A stretch of 64,000 bases of DNA from Desulfitobacterium_A sp035539115 (lineage in GTDB: Bacteria > Bacillota > Desulfitobacteriia > Desulfitobacteriales > Desulfitobacteriaceae), in assembly GCF_035539115.1 (NCBI RefSeq), contig NZ_DATLJA010000015.1:4656-68655 (forward strand), given 5' to 3'. Position 1 is the stretch's first letter; each line of letters begins with the position of its first letter. Below are positions 7,658 to 16,188 of this stretch, one piece after another. The notes under the pieces are model-generated. The model saw only the letters and a list, made by a program, of their open reading frames with translations, had not been told where the DNA came from and searched no databases. The position numbers were made by a program, and so were the translations under genes.

Positions 7658-8593
7658 TTAGCTGTTTTGCTCTTGGATCTTCTCAGCGAGCTCATCGATT
7701 TTTCTCATCCGGTGATTTACACCGGACTTTCCAACCTTAGGATGAACCATTTCTCCCAGTTCCTTAAGACTGGCATCTGGAAACTCCAGCCGAAGTTCCG
7801 CAATTTCTCGTAAGGGCTCTGATAGAGATTGCATACCTATCGTTCTCGAAATTCTCCTTATATTTTCAACTTGCCGCACTGAAGCATCGACGGTTTTATT
7901 CAAATTAGCTGTCTCACAATTCACTAAACGATTGACTTGATTACGCATATCCTTAAATACTCGGACATTCTCGAATTCCAGCAGCGCATGATGAGCGCCA
8001 ATAAAGCCCAAGAAATCCACGATATGCTCACTTTCTTTGAGATAAACGACATGCCAATTTTTACGGATACTCACCTTTGCTCCAAGGTGAAAGCGGTTCA
8101 AAAGTTTGCATAAATCTTCCGCATGGTGCTCATCATTCGAAATGATCTCCAGATGATAGGTCCCTTCTGGATTATTAATCGAACCTCCGGCCAGGAAGGC
8201 TCCCCGTAGGTAAGCTTTTTGATCACACCGATGTTTGATCAATTCGTCCGCAATCCCCGGTTGGATATCCCCGTCTTTATCCAATATACCCAATCTCTGT
8301 AAATCAGATTGGCCTTGGGGATAGATTCTAACAAGATACGAATTGTTTTTCTTCAGACGAAGCTTGCGACGGACGACTATATCAACCGGCAATTTCAATA
8401 CCGTCTTCGCCAAACGATAAATCTTCCGGGCGACTGGAGCACTTTCGGTCACGACATTCAAGGCATAAACCTGATTGGAAATCTGCAACGTTCCATCCAT
8501 CCGCACCAATGCCGCAAGCTCCGCCAAATTACAGCAGACCTTGGGCACTGTGATTCGAGCTAACTCCTCTTTTGTCATGGCACTAAAAGACAT
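7658..8593 (-). CDS. whiA: WhiA, DNA-binding sporulation/division regulator
   Basis: WhiA proteins couple a LAGLIDADG-homing-endonuclease-like N-terminal fold to a C-terminal helix-turn-helix. Both are visible: a CCNLAELAALVRMDGTL start and GAFLAGGSINNP typical of the LAGLIDADG fold, and a C-terminal SLKELGEMVHPKVGKSGVNH HTH. In actinomycetes WhiA controls sporulation septation; in Firmicutes it affects cell division and chromosome segregation. Length (311) is normal. The ATG at 8593 has an AGAAAGGA site. The order rapZ-yvcK-whiA is conserved in Firmicutes; here yvcK ends 14 bp upstream. Confidence 0.95.
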   Translation of the reverse strand: MSFSAMTKEELARITVPKVCCNLAELAALVRMDGTLQISNQVYALNVVTESAPVARKIYRLAKTVLKLPVDIVVRRKLRLKKNNSYLVRIYPQGQSDLQRLGILDKDGDIQPGIADELIKHRCDQKAYLRGAFLAGGSINNPEGTYHLEIISNDEHHAEDLCKLLNRFHLGAKVSIRKNWHVVYLKESEHIVDFLGFIGAHHALLEFENVRVFKDMRNQVNRLVNCETANLNKTVDASVRQVENIRRISRTIGMQSLSEPLREIAELRLEFPDASLKELGEMVHPKVGKSGVNHRMRKIDELAEKIQEQNS

Positions 8594-8607
8594 GGTCTCA
8601 GTCCTTT

Positions 8608-9981
8608 CTAAGAGTCTTCCTTTAACTTTTGGCTCAGAAGATAAGAATCCACCAACGCAATCCGTTCTCCCATGGGTTTCATCCGAAACAGCAAACGAAT
8701 CAATTCCCTGGCCAAACGCACTGAATCATGACGAATCGTACCATCGGCCAGTAGTAGGTCTCTTTCTACATATTTTACACCTAGCCATTCCACGCTTTGG
8801 GCTTCACCTACGACCGGGAAAGACCCTTCCTGAGCATAGCGTTCAAGTAGTTCTTGGGGAATTTCTCGATTATTAGCGAGGACAACATCAACAAAGTCCG
8901 CACCGCAATGATCTACGATCGCCTGGAGATGATCAGCCACCTTGTAATCATCAGTCTCCCCCTGCTCGGTCATGATGTTACAAACATAGACACATGGAGC
9001 TTGAACCTCTCTTAGCTTATCCTGAAGTCCTTCCACTAAGAGATTGGGAAGTACGCTAGTGTAGAGACTTCCCGGCCCCAGTACTATCAAATCTGCCTCT
9101 TCAATTGCCTTCAAGGCCTCCGGGATAGGATGACAATCGCTAGGCTCCAAAAAAACCCGTTTGATCCGCCCTTCGGCATCTCGGGCGGCTGTTTCTCCTT
9201 TAATCACGGATCCATCTTCAAGTTCTGCACCCAGTACCACTTGTTCTAGTGTAGAAGGATAAACATTTCCCCTCAAGGCAAAAACCTTACTCACAGACTC
9301 AATTCCCTTTTGAAAATCACCAAAGGTATCGGCTAAGCCTGCTATCAATAAGTTCCCTAAACTATGGCCCTTTAAGGTCCCGGTATTGAATCTGTAGGAA
9401 AATAAATGTTCCATGATGTTTTCTGTATCGGCTAAGGCCACTAGACAGTTGCGGACATCCCCTGGAGGCAGGATTCCCATTTCATGACGAAGTCTACCCG
9501 AGCTTCCTCCATCATCAGCCACCGTGACAATTGCCGTTAAATTACAGGTATACTCCTTCAAACCCCGCAAAAGGGCTGAAAGTCCGGTTCCTCCCCCTAT
9601 AACTACAATTTTCGGACCACGTCGCAAATGTTGGCGTGTATACATGACATCCACGATCCGCCCCTCATCATCAGGCAAAAGTACTGAGATAACCGAGTTC
9701 AGCATGCGTTTAAAACCAATTACAATCGCCGTGACCCCTAGCGAACTAATAATAACTCCCATCGGCACAGCGGTTTGTGGTGCACTTCCTGTTAAATGAT
9801 AAACCATTTCTCGGAATTGCACTTCCAAGTATCCCAAGGCAACTCCATAATTCATGACAGACAAACCAGCCGCAAATAAGAAGATTCCTAAGACTGCTAA
9901 AAGGAACCAACGTTTCACACCAAGATTAGGATAAAGCCACTTGATGGCGTTGGATCGGAAACCGCTTGCGCTTTTTTTCAT
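8608..9981 (-). CDS. yvcK: YvcK/GlmR-type UDP-sugar-binding regulator with N-terminal membrane segments
   Basis: The conserved domain starts around residue 122 (PKIVVIGGGTGLSALLRGL) and continues with TVADDGGSSGRLR, GILPPGDVRNCL and LGPGSLYTSVLPNLL, all hallmarks of YvcK (gluconeogenesis factor; UDP-GlcNAc-binding GlmR in Bacillus). The family domain is about 320 residues. The extra 120 N-terminal residues hold two predicted transmembrane helices (around 25-47 and 72-92), so this form should be membrane-anchored. The start codon overlaps the rapZ stop (ATGA), so translation is probably coupled. Confidence 0.94.
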   Translation of the reverse strand: MKKSASGFRSNAIKWLYPNLGVKRWFLLAVLGIFLFAAGLSVMNYGVALGYLEVQFREMVYHLTGSAPQTAVPMGVIISSLGVTAIVIGFKRMLNSVISVLLPDDEGRIVDVMYTRQHLRRGPKIVVIGGGTGLSALLRGLKEYTCNLTAIVTVADDGGSSGRLRHEMGILPPGDVRNCLVALADTENIMEHLFSYRFNTGTLKGHSLGNLLIAGLADTFGDFQKGIESVSKVFALRGNVYPSTLEQVVLGAELEDGSVIKGETAARDAEGRIKRVFLEPSDCHPIPEALKAIEEADLIVLGPGSLYTSVLPNLLVEGLQDKLREVQAPCVYVCNIMTEQGETDDYKVADHLQAIVDHCGADFVDVVLANNREIPQELLERYAQEGSFPVVGEAQSVEWLGVKYVERDLLLADGTIRHDSVRLARELIRLLFRMKPMGERIALVDSYLLSQKLKEDS

Positions 9982-10871
9982 CGCATCGTCTCCCCTCTTC
10001 GGTTACGAGCAGCATCCCTATGCTTCACACTCATGGTAAAATGCTGCTCTTTCAAAAAGAGACCAATCTTTTCTGCAATCGCAACTGAACGATGTTGACC
10101 ACCTGTGCAGCCGACGCCAATCACCAAATGACTTTTTCCCTCTTTAACATAATAGGGCAGAATATATTCGAGTAGGTGAAGATATCGCTTCATAAACTCC
10201 TGAGCCACTGGGTTTTCAAGAACATAGTTTTGAACCAGAGGATGCTCTCCCGTCAGCGGGCGGAGTTCCTCAACATAAAATGGATTAGGCAAAAAACGAA
10301 CATCAATTAGTAAATCGACATCAAGCGGTACCCCATATTTAAAGCCGAACGAAATAACGGAGACCGCGAGTTGTCCCTGTCCTCGGCCCTCGCCATAAAG
10401 TTCGGTAATCTGCTGTCGGAGCTGCTTGGAAAGGAGGTTTGATGTATCAATAACTTTATGGGCCTGCCCTCGTAATTCGGCAAGGAGTTTCCGCTCTTCG
10501 TTAATTCCTTCCAGAAGGCGTCCTTGCGGTGATAGCGGATGTCGACGACGAGATTCTTTATACCGTCGGACAAGGGCTTCATCCGAGGCTTCAAGGAAAA
10601 GTATTTCATAACGGAATCCTTCCTTATCCAAATCCTTAAATGCTTCAGCTAAGGAAGTAAAGAATTCTCCTCCCCTCAAGTCACAAACAATGGCCGCTTT
10701 GGATACCTTTCCTTGGGATTGGGCACATAACTCAACAAATTTAACGATAAATGTGGGTGGTAAGTTGTCGATGCAAAAGTACCCTTGGTCTTCGAGGCAC
10801 TGTAGCACCTGGGTTTTTCCCGCCCCAGATAAGCCTGTAATCACAAGTAATTTCATAGGTTTTCGTTCCAA
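9978..10871 (-). CDS. rapZ: RNase adapter/nucleotide-binding protein RapZ (YvcJ)
   Basis: P-loop protein of the RapZ/YvcJ family. The Walker A motif GLSGAGKT is near the N-terminus, followed by GYFCIDNLPP. The C-terminal domain has VIGVGCTGGQHRSV, the family signature. In enterobacteria RapZ controls GlmZ sRNA decay; in Firmicutes it binds nucleotides and its role is less clear. The frame opens at GTG 10880, but AGGAGG overlaps that codon. TTG at 10871 is 8 bp from the site and is my choice; ATG 10856 is too far. First gene of the rapZ-yvcK-whiA-rpoN-glpP run. Confidence 0.94.
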   Translation of the reverse strand: MERKPMKLLVITGLSGAGKTQVLQCLEDQGYFCIDNLPPTFIVKFVELCAQSQGKVSKAAIVCDLRGGEFFTSLAEAFKDLDKEGFRYEILFLEASDEALVRRYKESRRRHPLSPQGRLLEGINEERKLLAELRGQAHKVIDTSNLLSKQLRQQITELYGEGRGQGQLAVSVISFGFKYGVPLDVDLLIDVRFLPNPFYVEELRPLTGEHPLVQNYVLENPVAQEFMKRYLHLLEYILPYYVKEGKSHLVIGVGCTGGQHRSVAIAEKIGLFLKEQHFTMSVKHRDAARNRRGETMR

Positions 10872-10946
10872 CTTAGCCACCTCCTTAAAAAGATCTTGTC
10901 TCTACATCTTATTGGGCATGAAGAACGCCTAGTACTAGTCTAACAG

Positions 10947-12134
10947 CTACTTCGTTGCACTCAATTTAGCCGCTTCGGTCTGAGCCTGAGTTAACGCATC
11001 TTGAGGTGCTGTTCCTCCCCAGACTCTCTGCCAAGCTGCCTCCTGTAAGGCAAGGAGTTTCCACTCCAGGGCATCCCCAGTTAAAGGCCAGAGCTTATCT
11101 AAGCTCTGGGCAACCTGAGGAGCAACCCCTTTTTGACCCTCCGGTGTTTTATAGTAAGCAACGCTTGCCGGAAAACGCGTTCCAGACTGAGCGAAGGATC
11201 CCTCAATATCGGGCTTAAGAAGTGCTTCCTCCACCATTTTAATCAAGGGTTCAAGCACAGCTGTTGTCTTGATCGAAGAATTCGCGATTCCGAGTGTCGG
11301 ACCCGCTAATCCTTGTCCCTGACCTCCTACAAGATTTGAGAGCGGAATACTTCCCCAAGGAATATTTGCCTGCGTCAAGGCAGGAGCTTGACTTGCCGCC
11401 GCAATCATATAAGCGGCCTCTTTATTCACAAACAGAGTCTGCGCATTCGGGTCGACCAACAGAAGCTTAGCCTTCTGCCAGGCCTGAAGCTGCTGGGCGA
11501 ATAACACATTTGCCGGATCGTTTAAACTGGGCTGTCCTCCAGTGATGAGCTTTCCCCCTTGACCGTTCCACCAGGAACTAAGAGTCTTGCTGTTAAGCGA
11601 AGGGATCGTCATTATCCCTTTAGTATTAAGCCAGTCGGTTAAACTCGTTGGAGGCTGAACGACATCCGCACGGTAGTAAAACAACGGGAGATCGGTAAGC
11701 CAGGGTTGAGCATAAATTTTATCTCCATAACGGTAAGGAGAAACTAGCCCGGTAAACGCATCCGCCTCCGCAACTACAGGAGCCAGAGTCCCTTGGGTAT
11801 AGAGTTTTGTCAACGTCTCCTGAGAAGCGATCAGAATTTCGGGTCCTTCGCCGCCTGCTTCCGCTTGATAGGTTAACCCTGCCAATTGATCCTCAGGTAT
11901 TGACTTAGCCCGGAGCAAAACCTCAGGGTGTTGATCCATGATCAACTGGACTTGCTTGTTTAAGTTATCCGCCTCGACCCCTTGGAGCGTATGCCAGATT
12001 TCAATCACCGCAGGAGCCTCCCCACCAGGTATTCCCTGCTGAGGAGCTCGGTTACAGCCCATAGCAAATCCGAGAAGGAAGATTAAAGTTATAATAGTCA
12101 GTCCAATTCTCCGCGAAGAAGACCCCTTTTTCAT
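10947..12134 (-). CDS. extracellular solute-binding lipoprotein
   Basis: A 395-residue protein with a lipoprotein signal peptide: basic start, hydrophobic core, and a lipobox ending FAMGC at about residue 27. The mature part resembles family-1 extracellular solute-binding proteins (MalE type): EIWHTLQG near the N-terminus, YGDKIYAQPWLTDLPLFYYR in the hinge region, and a C-terminal helical region. The substrate cannot be told. No permease or ATPase gene is adjacent; it starts 3 bp after the radical SAM gene, its RBS overlapping that gene's end. It may share a transporter encoded elsewhere. Confidence 0.8.
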   Translation of the reverse strand: MKKGSSSRRIGLTIITLIFLLGFAMGCNRAPQQGIPGGEAPAVIEIWHTLQGVEADNLNKQVQLIMDQHPEVLLRAKSIPEDQLAGLTYQAEAGGEGPEILIASQETLTKLYTQGTLAPVVAEADAFTGLVSPYRYGDKIYAQPWLTDLPLFYYRADVVQPPTSLTDWLNTKGIMTIPSLNSKTLSSWWNGQGGKLITGGQPSLNDPANVLFAQQLQAWQKAKLLLVDPNAQTLFVNKEAAYMIAAASQAPALTQANIPWGSIPLSNLVGGQGQGLAGPTLGIANSSIKTTAVLEPLIKMVEEALLKPDIEGSFAQSGTRFPASVAYYKTPEGQKGVAPQVAQSLDKLWPLTGDALEWKLLALQEAAWQRVWGGTAPQDALTQAQTEAAKLSATK

Positions 12135-12137
12135 CGA

Positions 12138-13916
12138 TTACGCTCCTTCAACTAACGGGTACACCTGAACCCGTCCCTTTTGATAGAAAAACAAGACCCA
12201 TTTTTCCTTTGTAAAATATTCGACAGCAGTCGCGCGTGCCCATTGACGCCGATCCATCTGCTTTCGCTTGGGAATTTGACTTTCCCAACGCTCATCCGCC
12301 TGGATTTGAGCCTTACGATTCGGGTAGTCTTCAGGCTGTTCTTCTCCCGGGATTTGCAAAAATTCTGGAACTGATACTGGACGTTCCCAGCGGTAATAGT
12401 CGAAGCGTAAGCGTTCCCTAAGGGATTTTTCCAAGGAATGAATCCTTTTTTCGGAGAGAAACGTTCTCTCCGAGGGTTCTTCTTGCTCAGCTTGTCTCAA
12501 GCTAGCTTCGAGAAACTCCCATAATTTATCAAAGAGTGCTTTGCCAGACCAGCTTTGTCTAAACCAGCCCTGGCGGTACCAATATTCCGCTAATTCATGA
12601 TAAAAATCAAACGGGGTAGGAAAGAGAAGCACCGCCTCAGGTAGAACCTCCTGAAACTTTCCGGAATTATAATACCGATCGAGAACTTCTTCTAAACGGT
12701 GTAGTTTAAGAAGTTCTTCATGGCTCATGTCACGTGTCTGAAGAATTGTGTAGGGTGGATCTGGAGAAAATATCAATCCGAATTCCTGACTTTTCTCACG
12801 CAAGCCCGACCCTTTTAAAACCTTAAGAAAACCGAGCTGCAGCATATCTGGCTGAACATCATACACATCATTAAAAGATAATCGAAAGTGCTCCCAATCT
12901 TCTTTCGGTAAGCCGGCAATGAGATCCAGATGAAGTGGTACAGTTCCCAAGCGGTGTAATTCTCGAACATAACCAGACCAGCGTTCAAAATGCTGGGTGC
13001 GCTCGATAATTTGAAGCGTGGGTCGATATGTCGATTGAACCCCCACTTCGAATTGCACCAACCCTGCAGGATATCCTTTAAGATAATTGACCCACTCCTC
13101 ATCCAACAGTTCTCCCGCAATTTCGCAGTGGACTCGAATCCCTTCATCGGGTGGATAATTTTGGGCCTCCTCCCTCACAATATCGAGAATTCTGAAAGCA
13201 TGTTTTTTTTGAACATTAAACGTCCGGTCAACGAATTTGATCGTACGTGCGCCATAGTTAAGGAGACGCTTCAAAATAATTCGAAAAGTTTCAGGATCTA
13301 AATAACGAACCCCTGGAAGGGTCGAAGAAAGACAATACTGACAATTAAAAGGACAACCCCGGGTCGTTTCTACATAAACGAGACGTCCTTGAAAATCCTC
13401 TTTTTCTTGGTAAGGAATCGAGTTTTCCGATAAAGGTAGGAACGGACGAGAAGAATTGAGTCTAATCTTTAGCCCCTCCGGGGTCGATTCCCGCCAAGCT
13501 AACCCTAATACCTGTTCCGGCTTTCGCTTCTTGCGCCAAGCCCGAAGCAACTCTAAAAAGGTTTCTTCTCCCTCTCCGTAAACAACTCCATCCACCTCTG
13601 GATGTTCCTTCAGGAACTCTCCTGCATCAAAAGAGACCTCTGGACCCCCTAAGACAAATCGAGTATCAGGGCAGACAGGTCGCAAACGGCGAATGAGCGC
13701 TAAAGTTTCAGTAAGATTCCAAATATAACAGGAAAAGCCAATGACCTCTGCCTTGGCTTCAAATATTTCTCCCGCGATTCGCTCAACGCGTTCATTAATC
13801 GTAAACTCCCGAAGATTGGTCTCCGGAAACTCGGGACGAACCGCATCACGTAAGTAACGTAGGGCCAGATTGGTATGCACGTATTTTGAGTTCAGACACG
13901 CTAAAAGAATTCTCAA
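12138..13916 (-). CDS. B12-binding-domain radical SAM protein (DUF4080 type)
   Basis: The N-terminal 140 residues form a cobalamin-binding-like Rossmann domain (IGFSCYIWN, FVLGGPEVSFD). A radical SAM domain follows with the CxxxCxxC cluster motif in TTRGCPFNCQYC around residues 190-200. The last 200 residues match the region that accompanies a B12-dependent radical SAM subgroup (DUF4080). Such proteins often do methylations or rearrangements; the substrate here is unknown. Starts with TTG after AAAGGGG at 8 bp. Almost contiguous with the downstream solute-binding lipoprotein. Confidence 0.85.
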   Translation of the reverse strand: MRILLACLNSKYVHTNLALRYLRDAVRPEFPETNLREFTINERVERIAGEIFEAKAEVIGFSCYIWNLTETLALIRRLRPVCPDTRFVLGGPEVSFDAGEFLKEHPEVDGVVYGEGEETFLELLRAWRKKRKPEQVLGLAWRESTPEGLKIRLNSSRPFLPLSENSIPYQEKEDFQGRLVYVETTRGCPFNCQYCLSSTLPGVRYLDPETFRIILKRLLNYGARTIKFVDRTFNVQKKHAFRILDIVREEAQNYPPDEGIRVHCEIAGELLDEEWVNYLKGYPAGLVQFEVGVQSTYRPTLQIIERTQHFERWSGYVRELHRLGTVPLHLDLIAGLPKEDWEHFRLSFNDVYDVQPDMLQLGFLKVLKGSGLREKSQEFGLIFSPDPPYTILQTRDMSHEELLKLHRLEEVLDRYYNSGKFQEVLPEAVLLFPTPFDFYHELAEYWYRQGWFRQSWSGKALFDKLWEFLEASLRQAEQEEPSERTFLSEKRIHSLEKSLRERLRFDYYRWERPVSVPEFLQIPGEEQPEDYPNRKAQIQADERWESQIPKRKQMDRRQWARATAVEYFTKEKWVLFFYQKGRVQVYPLVEGA

Positions 13917-13980
13917 AAAATCGGCCCCTTTCTATATCCAGTATAGCCTGAAGACATGCACAATGCAATTCTTATGCCAA

Positions 13981-15012
13981 CTAACTTTTGAACCCTCCGG
14001 GAAAAAGAATCGGTGCCACTTCAGGCCTTAAAATGCCAAACGTAAACCCTTCTTTCTTCAGATAGCGGATGATCTGCGGTAGGGCATCCACAGTTGTCGT
14101 TTTACCTGATGCATCATGCAGGAGCAGGATCACCCGGTCTTTCCCTGGAACTTGCTTCTCGACATTCCGGACCAATTGATCCGCTGGAACCACAGGCGCT
14201 GTAGCATCCCCTGCGCTTACGTTCCAATCGTATACAAGATAGCCTGCAGCATCTACCGCATTGTAGTAATCCACATGAAAATGTCCTTGTGTGCCGCCCG
14301 GCGTCCGAATAATCGGAGGACGGATGCCGATCAAGCTGGATATCAAATCTTCATTCTTTTTAATGTTAGCCAGATAAGATTGCGGGCTTTGATAGATTTC
14401 TGCATACTTATGGGAATAGGTATGATTGCCGATCGCGTTTCCTTCAGCATACTCCTGCTGCAAATAGTCCGGATATTTTTCGATTTGTGTTCCAATCACA
14501 AAAAACGTAGCATTGACCCCTTCATCCTTAAGGATTCTCAAAATATGCGGCGTGTTTGGAGAGGGACCATCATCAAACGTCAGATAGACGACTTTTGCTG
14601 GCTCGCTGCTAAAGATCCGGGTGCGCATCGCCAGTCCGGGCGCCATCGGCGGACTTCCCGCCAATTCGTAAAACGGTCGGAGCGGAGTTTGCGGAGGATC
14701 AGGCTGAGGCGGCGTCATGGGTATGGGAGCAACATCCGAAACTTGCTCTTGTTGGGAGGTTGTCTTTGTCTGACCTTCTGTTTCATCTTGAGAAGTCCCG
14801 CTCTTTGGAATCATGTCCGTTTCTTTTATTCCTTGATCTAAATCACTCTGGCTGATTTGGTCTGTCTTAGTTGGTTGTGCTGAACTATTGGATTGTGGGG
14901 AGATAAAGGCTGTTCTACTGCATCCCGAAAGACCGAGGGCGAGAATTATCATCAACGAAAGAAGATAACGTGTAATCCTACTTTGCCCTTTAAGCTGTTT
15001 CACTGTCGCCAT
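13981..15012 (-). CDS. polysaccharide deacetylase lipoprotein (NodB domain)
   Basis: The signal peptide ends in a lipobox (LGLSGC, Cys about 31). A low-complexity Ser/Gln/Thr/Pro linker of about 90 residues follows, then a NodB homology domain. The carbohydrate esterase family 4 motifs are present: TFDDGPSPNTP (catalytic base and metal Asp), HTYSHKY (metal His), RTPGG and LLLHDA. It should remove acetyl groups from peptidoglycan or another surface glycan on the outer face of the membrane. Stands alone between the radical SAM gene and the HAD phosphatase, all on the same strand. Good RBS (GGGGCGAG) before ATG 15012. Confidence 0.9.
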   Translation of the reverse strand: MATVKQLKGQSRITRYLLSLMIILALGLSGCSRTAFISPQSNSSAQPTKTDQISQSDLDQGIKETDMIPKSGTSQDETEGQTKTTSQQEQVSDVAPIPMTPPQPDPPQTPLRPFYELAGSPPMAPGLAMRTRIFSSEPAKVVYLTFDDGPSPNTPHILRILKDEGVNATFFVIGTQIEKYPDYLQQEYAEGNAIGNHTYSHKYAEIYQSPQSYLANIKKNEDLISSLIGIRPPIIRTPGGTQGHFHVDYYNAVDAAGYLVYDWNVSAGDATAPVVPADQLVRNVEKQVPGKDRVILLLHDASGKTTTVDALPQIIRYLKKEGFTFGILRPEVAPILFPGGFKS

Positions 15013-15072
15013 TTTGCTCGCCCCTTTTTTGCCTCATACTCTGTTGCTTATTCTAACGGCTACCTAATGTGC

Positions 15073-15918
15073 TTAGCCCCACCCCAAAACATATTTTTCG
15101 ATCACATGGGCAACCCCATCTTCTTGGTTCGTCGCCGTCACCACATCCGCAGCTTCTTTAACTTCTAGGCGGGCATTTCCCATAGCCACACCGACACCTG
15201 CATAACGGATCATTTCAAGATCATTTAAGCTGTCCCCTACGGCCAGGACTTCTTCCTGTTTAACCCCAAGACGCTCTGCTAAGGAGGATAAGGCTGCACC
15301 CTTATTCACTGTAGGATGAATGAGTTCTAAAAATTGAGGCTTTGATTTTGTGCTTCGCACCTGACCCTCATACTTAAGATGGATTTTGCCCTCCCAAACC
15401 TTCAAAATCTCAGGCTCACCAAACAAAAGAATTTTCTCGACACCTTCTTTTTCCTGGGCTAAACATTCTTGCAGATCCATTTCCTCAACAGGCACCCGAG
15501 TCGCGCGCGCGTATTGCCTAGACCAATCATTCATTTTTTCGACAACAACATGATCTTCAAGGTAAACCTGGAAAAGAACCTTTTGAGGCAAAAGCCAATT
15601 GACAATTGCCTGAGCAGTTTTTATCGGAATCACTCTGCGGTAGAGTACTTCACCACTTAGGGCCTCCTGTACCATTGCTCCGTTATAGGTAATCACCGGA
15701 AGATCTAGCCCTAATTGTTGAGCATAAGGCCTTACCGATGCAGGCATTCTTCCAGTCGCCAACGTAACATAAACCCCTTGCTTCTGGGCCTGCTGGATAG
15801 CTTCCACCGTTCGCTCCGAAATCGTCAAATCATTCCTGAGGAGGGTATCATCCATATCCATAGCAACTAAGCGTATAGGTAAAGAAGACCGGACATAATT
15901 ACTTTCATCGTAGGACAA
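15073..15918 (-). CDS. Cof-type HAD superfamily phosphatase
   Basis: Haloacid dehalogenase hydrolase of the Cof (IIB) subfamily. Motif I is MDMDDTLL, motif II is TLATGR, and motif III/IV is GDSLNDLEMIRYAG, with a cap domain between II and III. These are usually cytoplasmic sugar-phosphate, FMN or nucleotide phosphatases; the substrate cannot be deduced. The frame opens at TTG 15936, but a TTG at 15918 is 8 bp after AGGAG, giving 281 residues. The neighbours do not show a pathway. Confidence 0.85.
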   Translation of the reverse strand: MSYDESNYVRSSLPIRLVAMDMDDTLLRNDLTISERTVEAIQQAQKQGVYVTLATGRMPASVRPYAQQLGLDLPVITYNGAMVQEALSGEVLYRRVIPIKTAQAIVNWLLPQKVLFQVYLEDHVVVEKMNDWSRQYARATRVPVEEMDLQECLAQEKEGVEKILLFGEPEILKVWEGKIHLKYEGQVRSTKSKPQFLELIHPTVNKGAALSSLAERLGVKQEEVLAVGDSLNDLEMIRYAGVGVAMGNARLEVKEAADVVTATNQEDGVAHVIEKYVLGWG

Positions 15919-16047
15919 TAAATCATCTCCTAACAAGTCATTTATTCGACAAAATTTAACTTATTCCTCTCAGTTCATTCACATTCGCGGACCCCCACTG
16001 AACAAAAGAACCCTTCATTATTGTTATGAATTTCACGTTAAAGACGT

Positions 16048-16108
16048 TAAAGAAAGCCGTTGGTTGCACTTATACTATCTGCTCCAAAATTTATACTTTC
16101 TGTTAGTA
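16048..16108 (-). repeat. interspersed repeat, copy 3 (truncated)
   Basis: Keeps the TTGGTTGCACTTATACTATCTGC and ATTTATACTTTCTGTTAGTA part of the element but lacks the left hairpin arm. It abuts the T-tract of the uvrA terminator, in the same orientation as copies 1, 2, 4 and 5. Confidence 0.8.
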
Positions 16109-16114
16109 TAAAAA

Positions 16115-16160
16115 ATGTCCCCTCGTATTCCTCCATTATTCAAGAGGGACGAGGTGACAC
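16115..16160 (-). terminator. rho-independent terminator after uvrA
   Basis: Minus-strand stem GTGTCACCTCGT with ACGAGGGGACAT (one bulge), followed by TTTTTTA. It ends about 30 bp past the uvrA stop. Confidence 0.75.
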
Positions 16161-16188
16161 TTTTTACGTTAAGAAGAATTCGACCACT

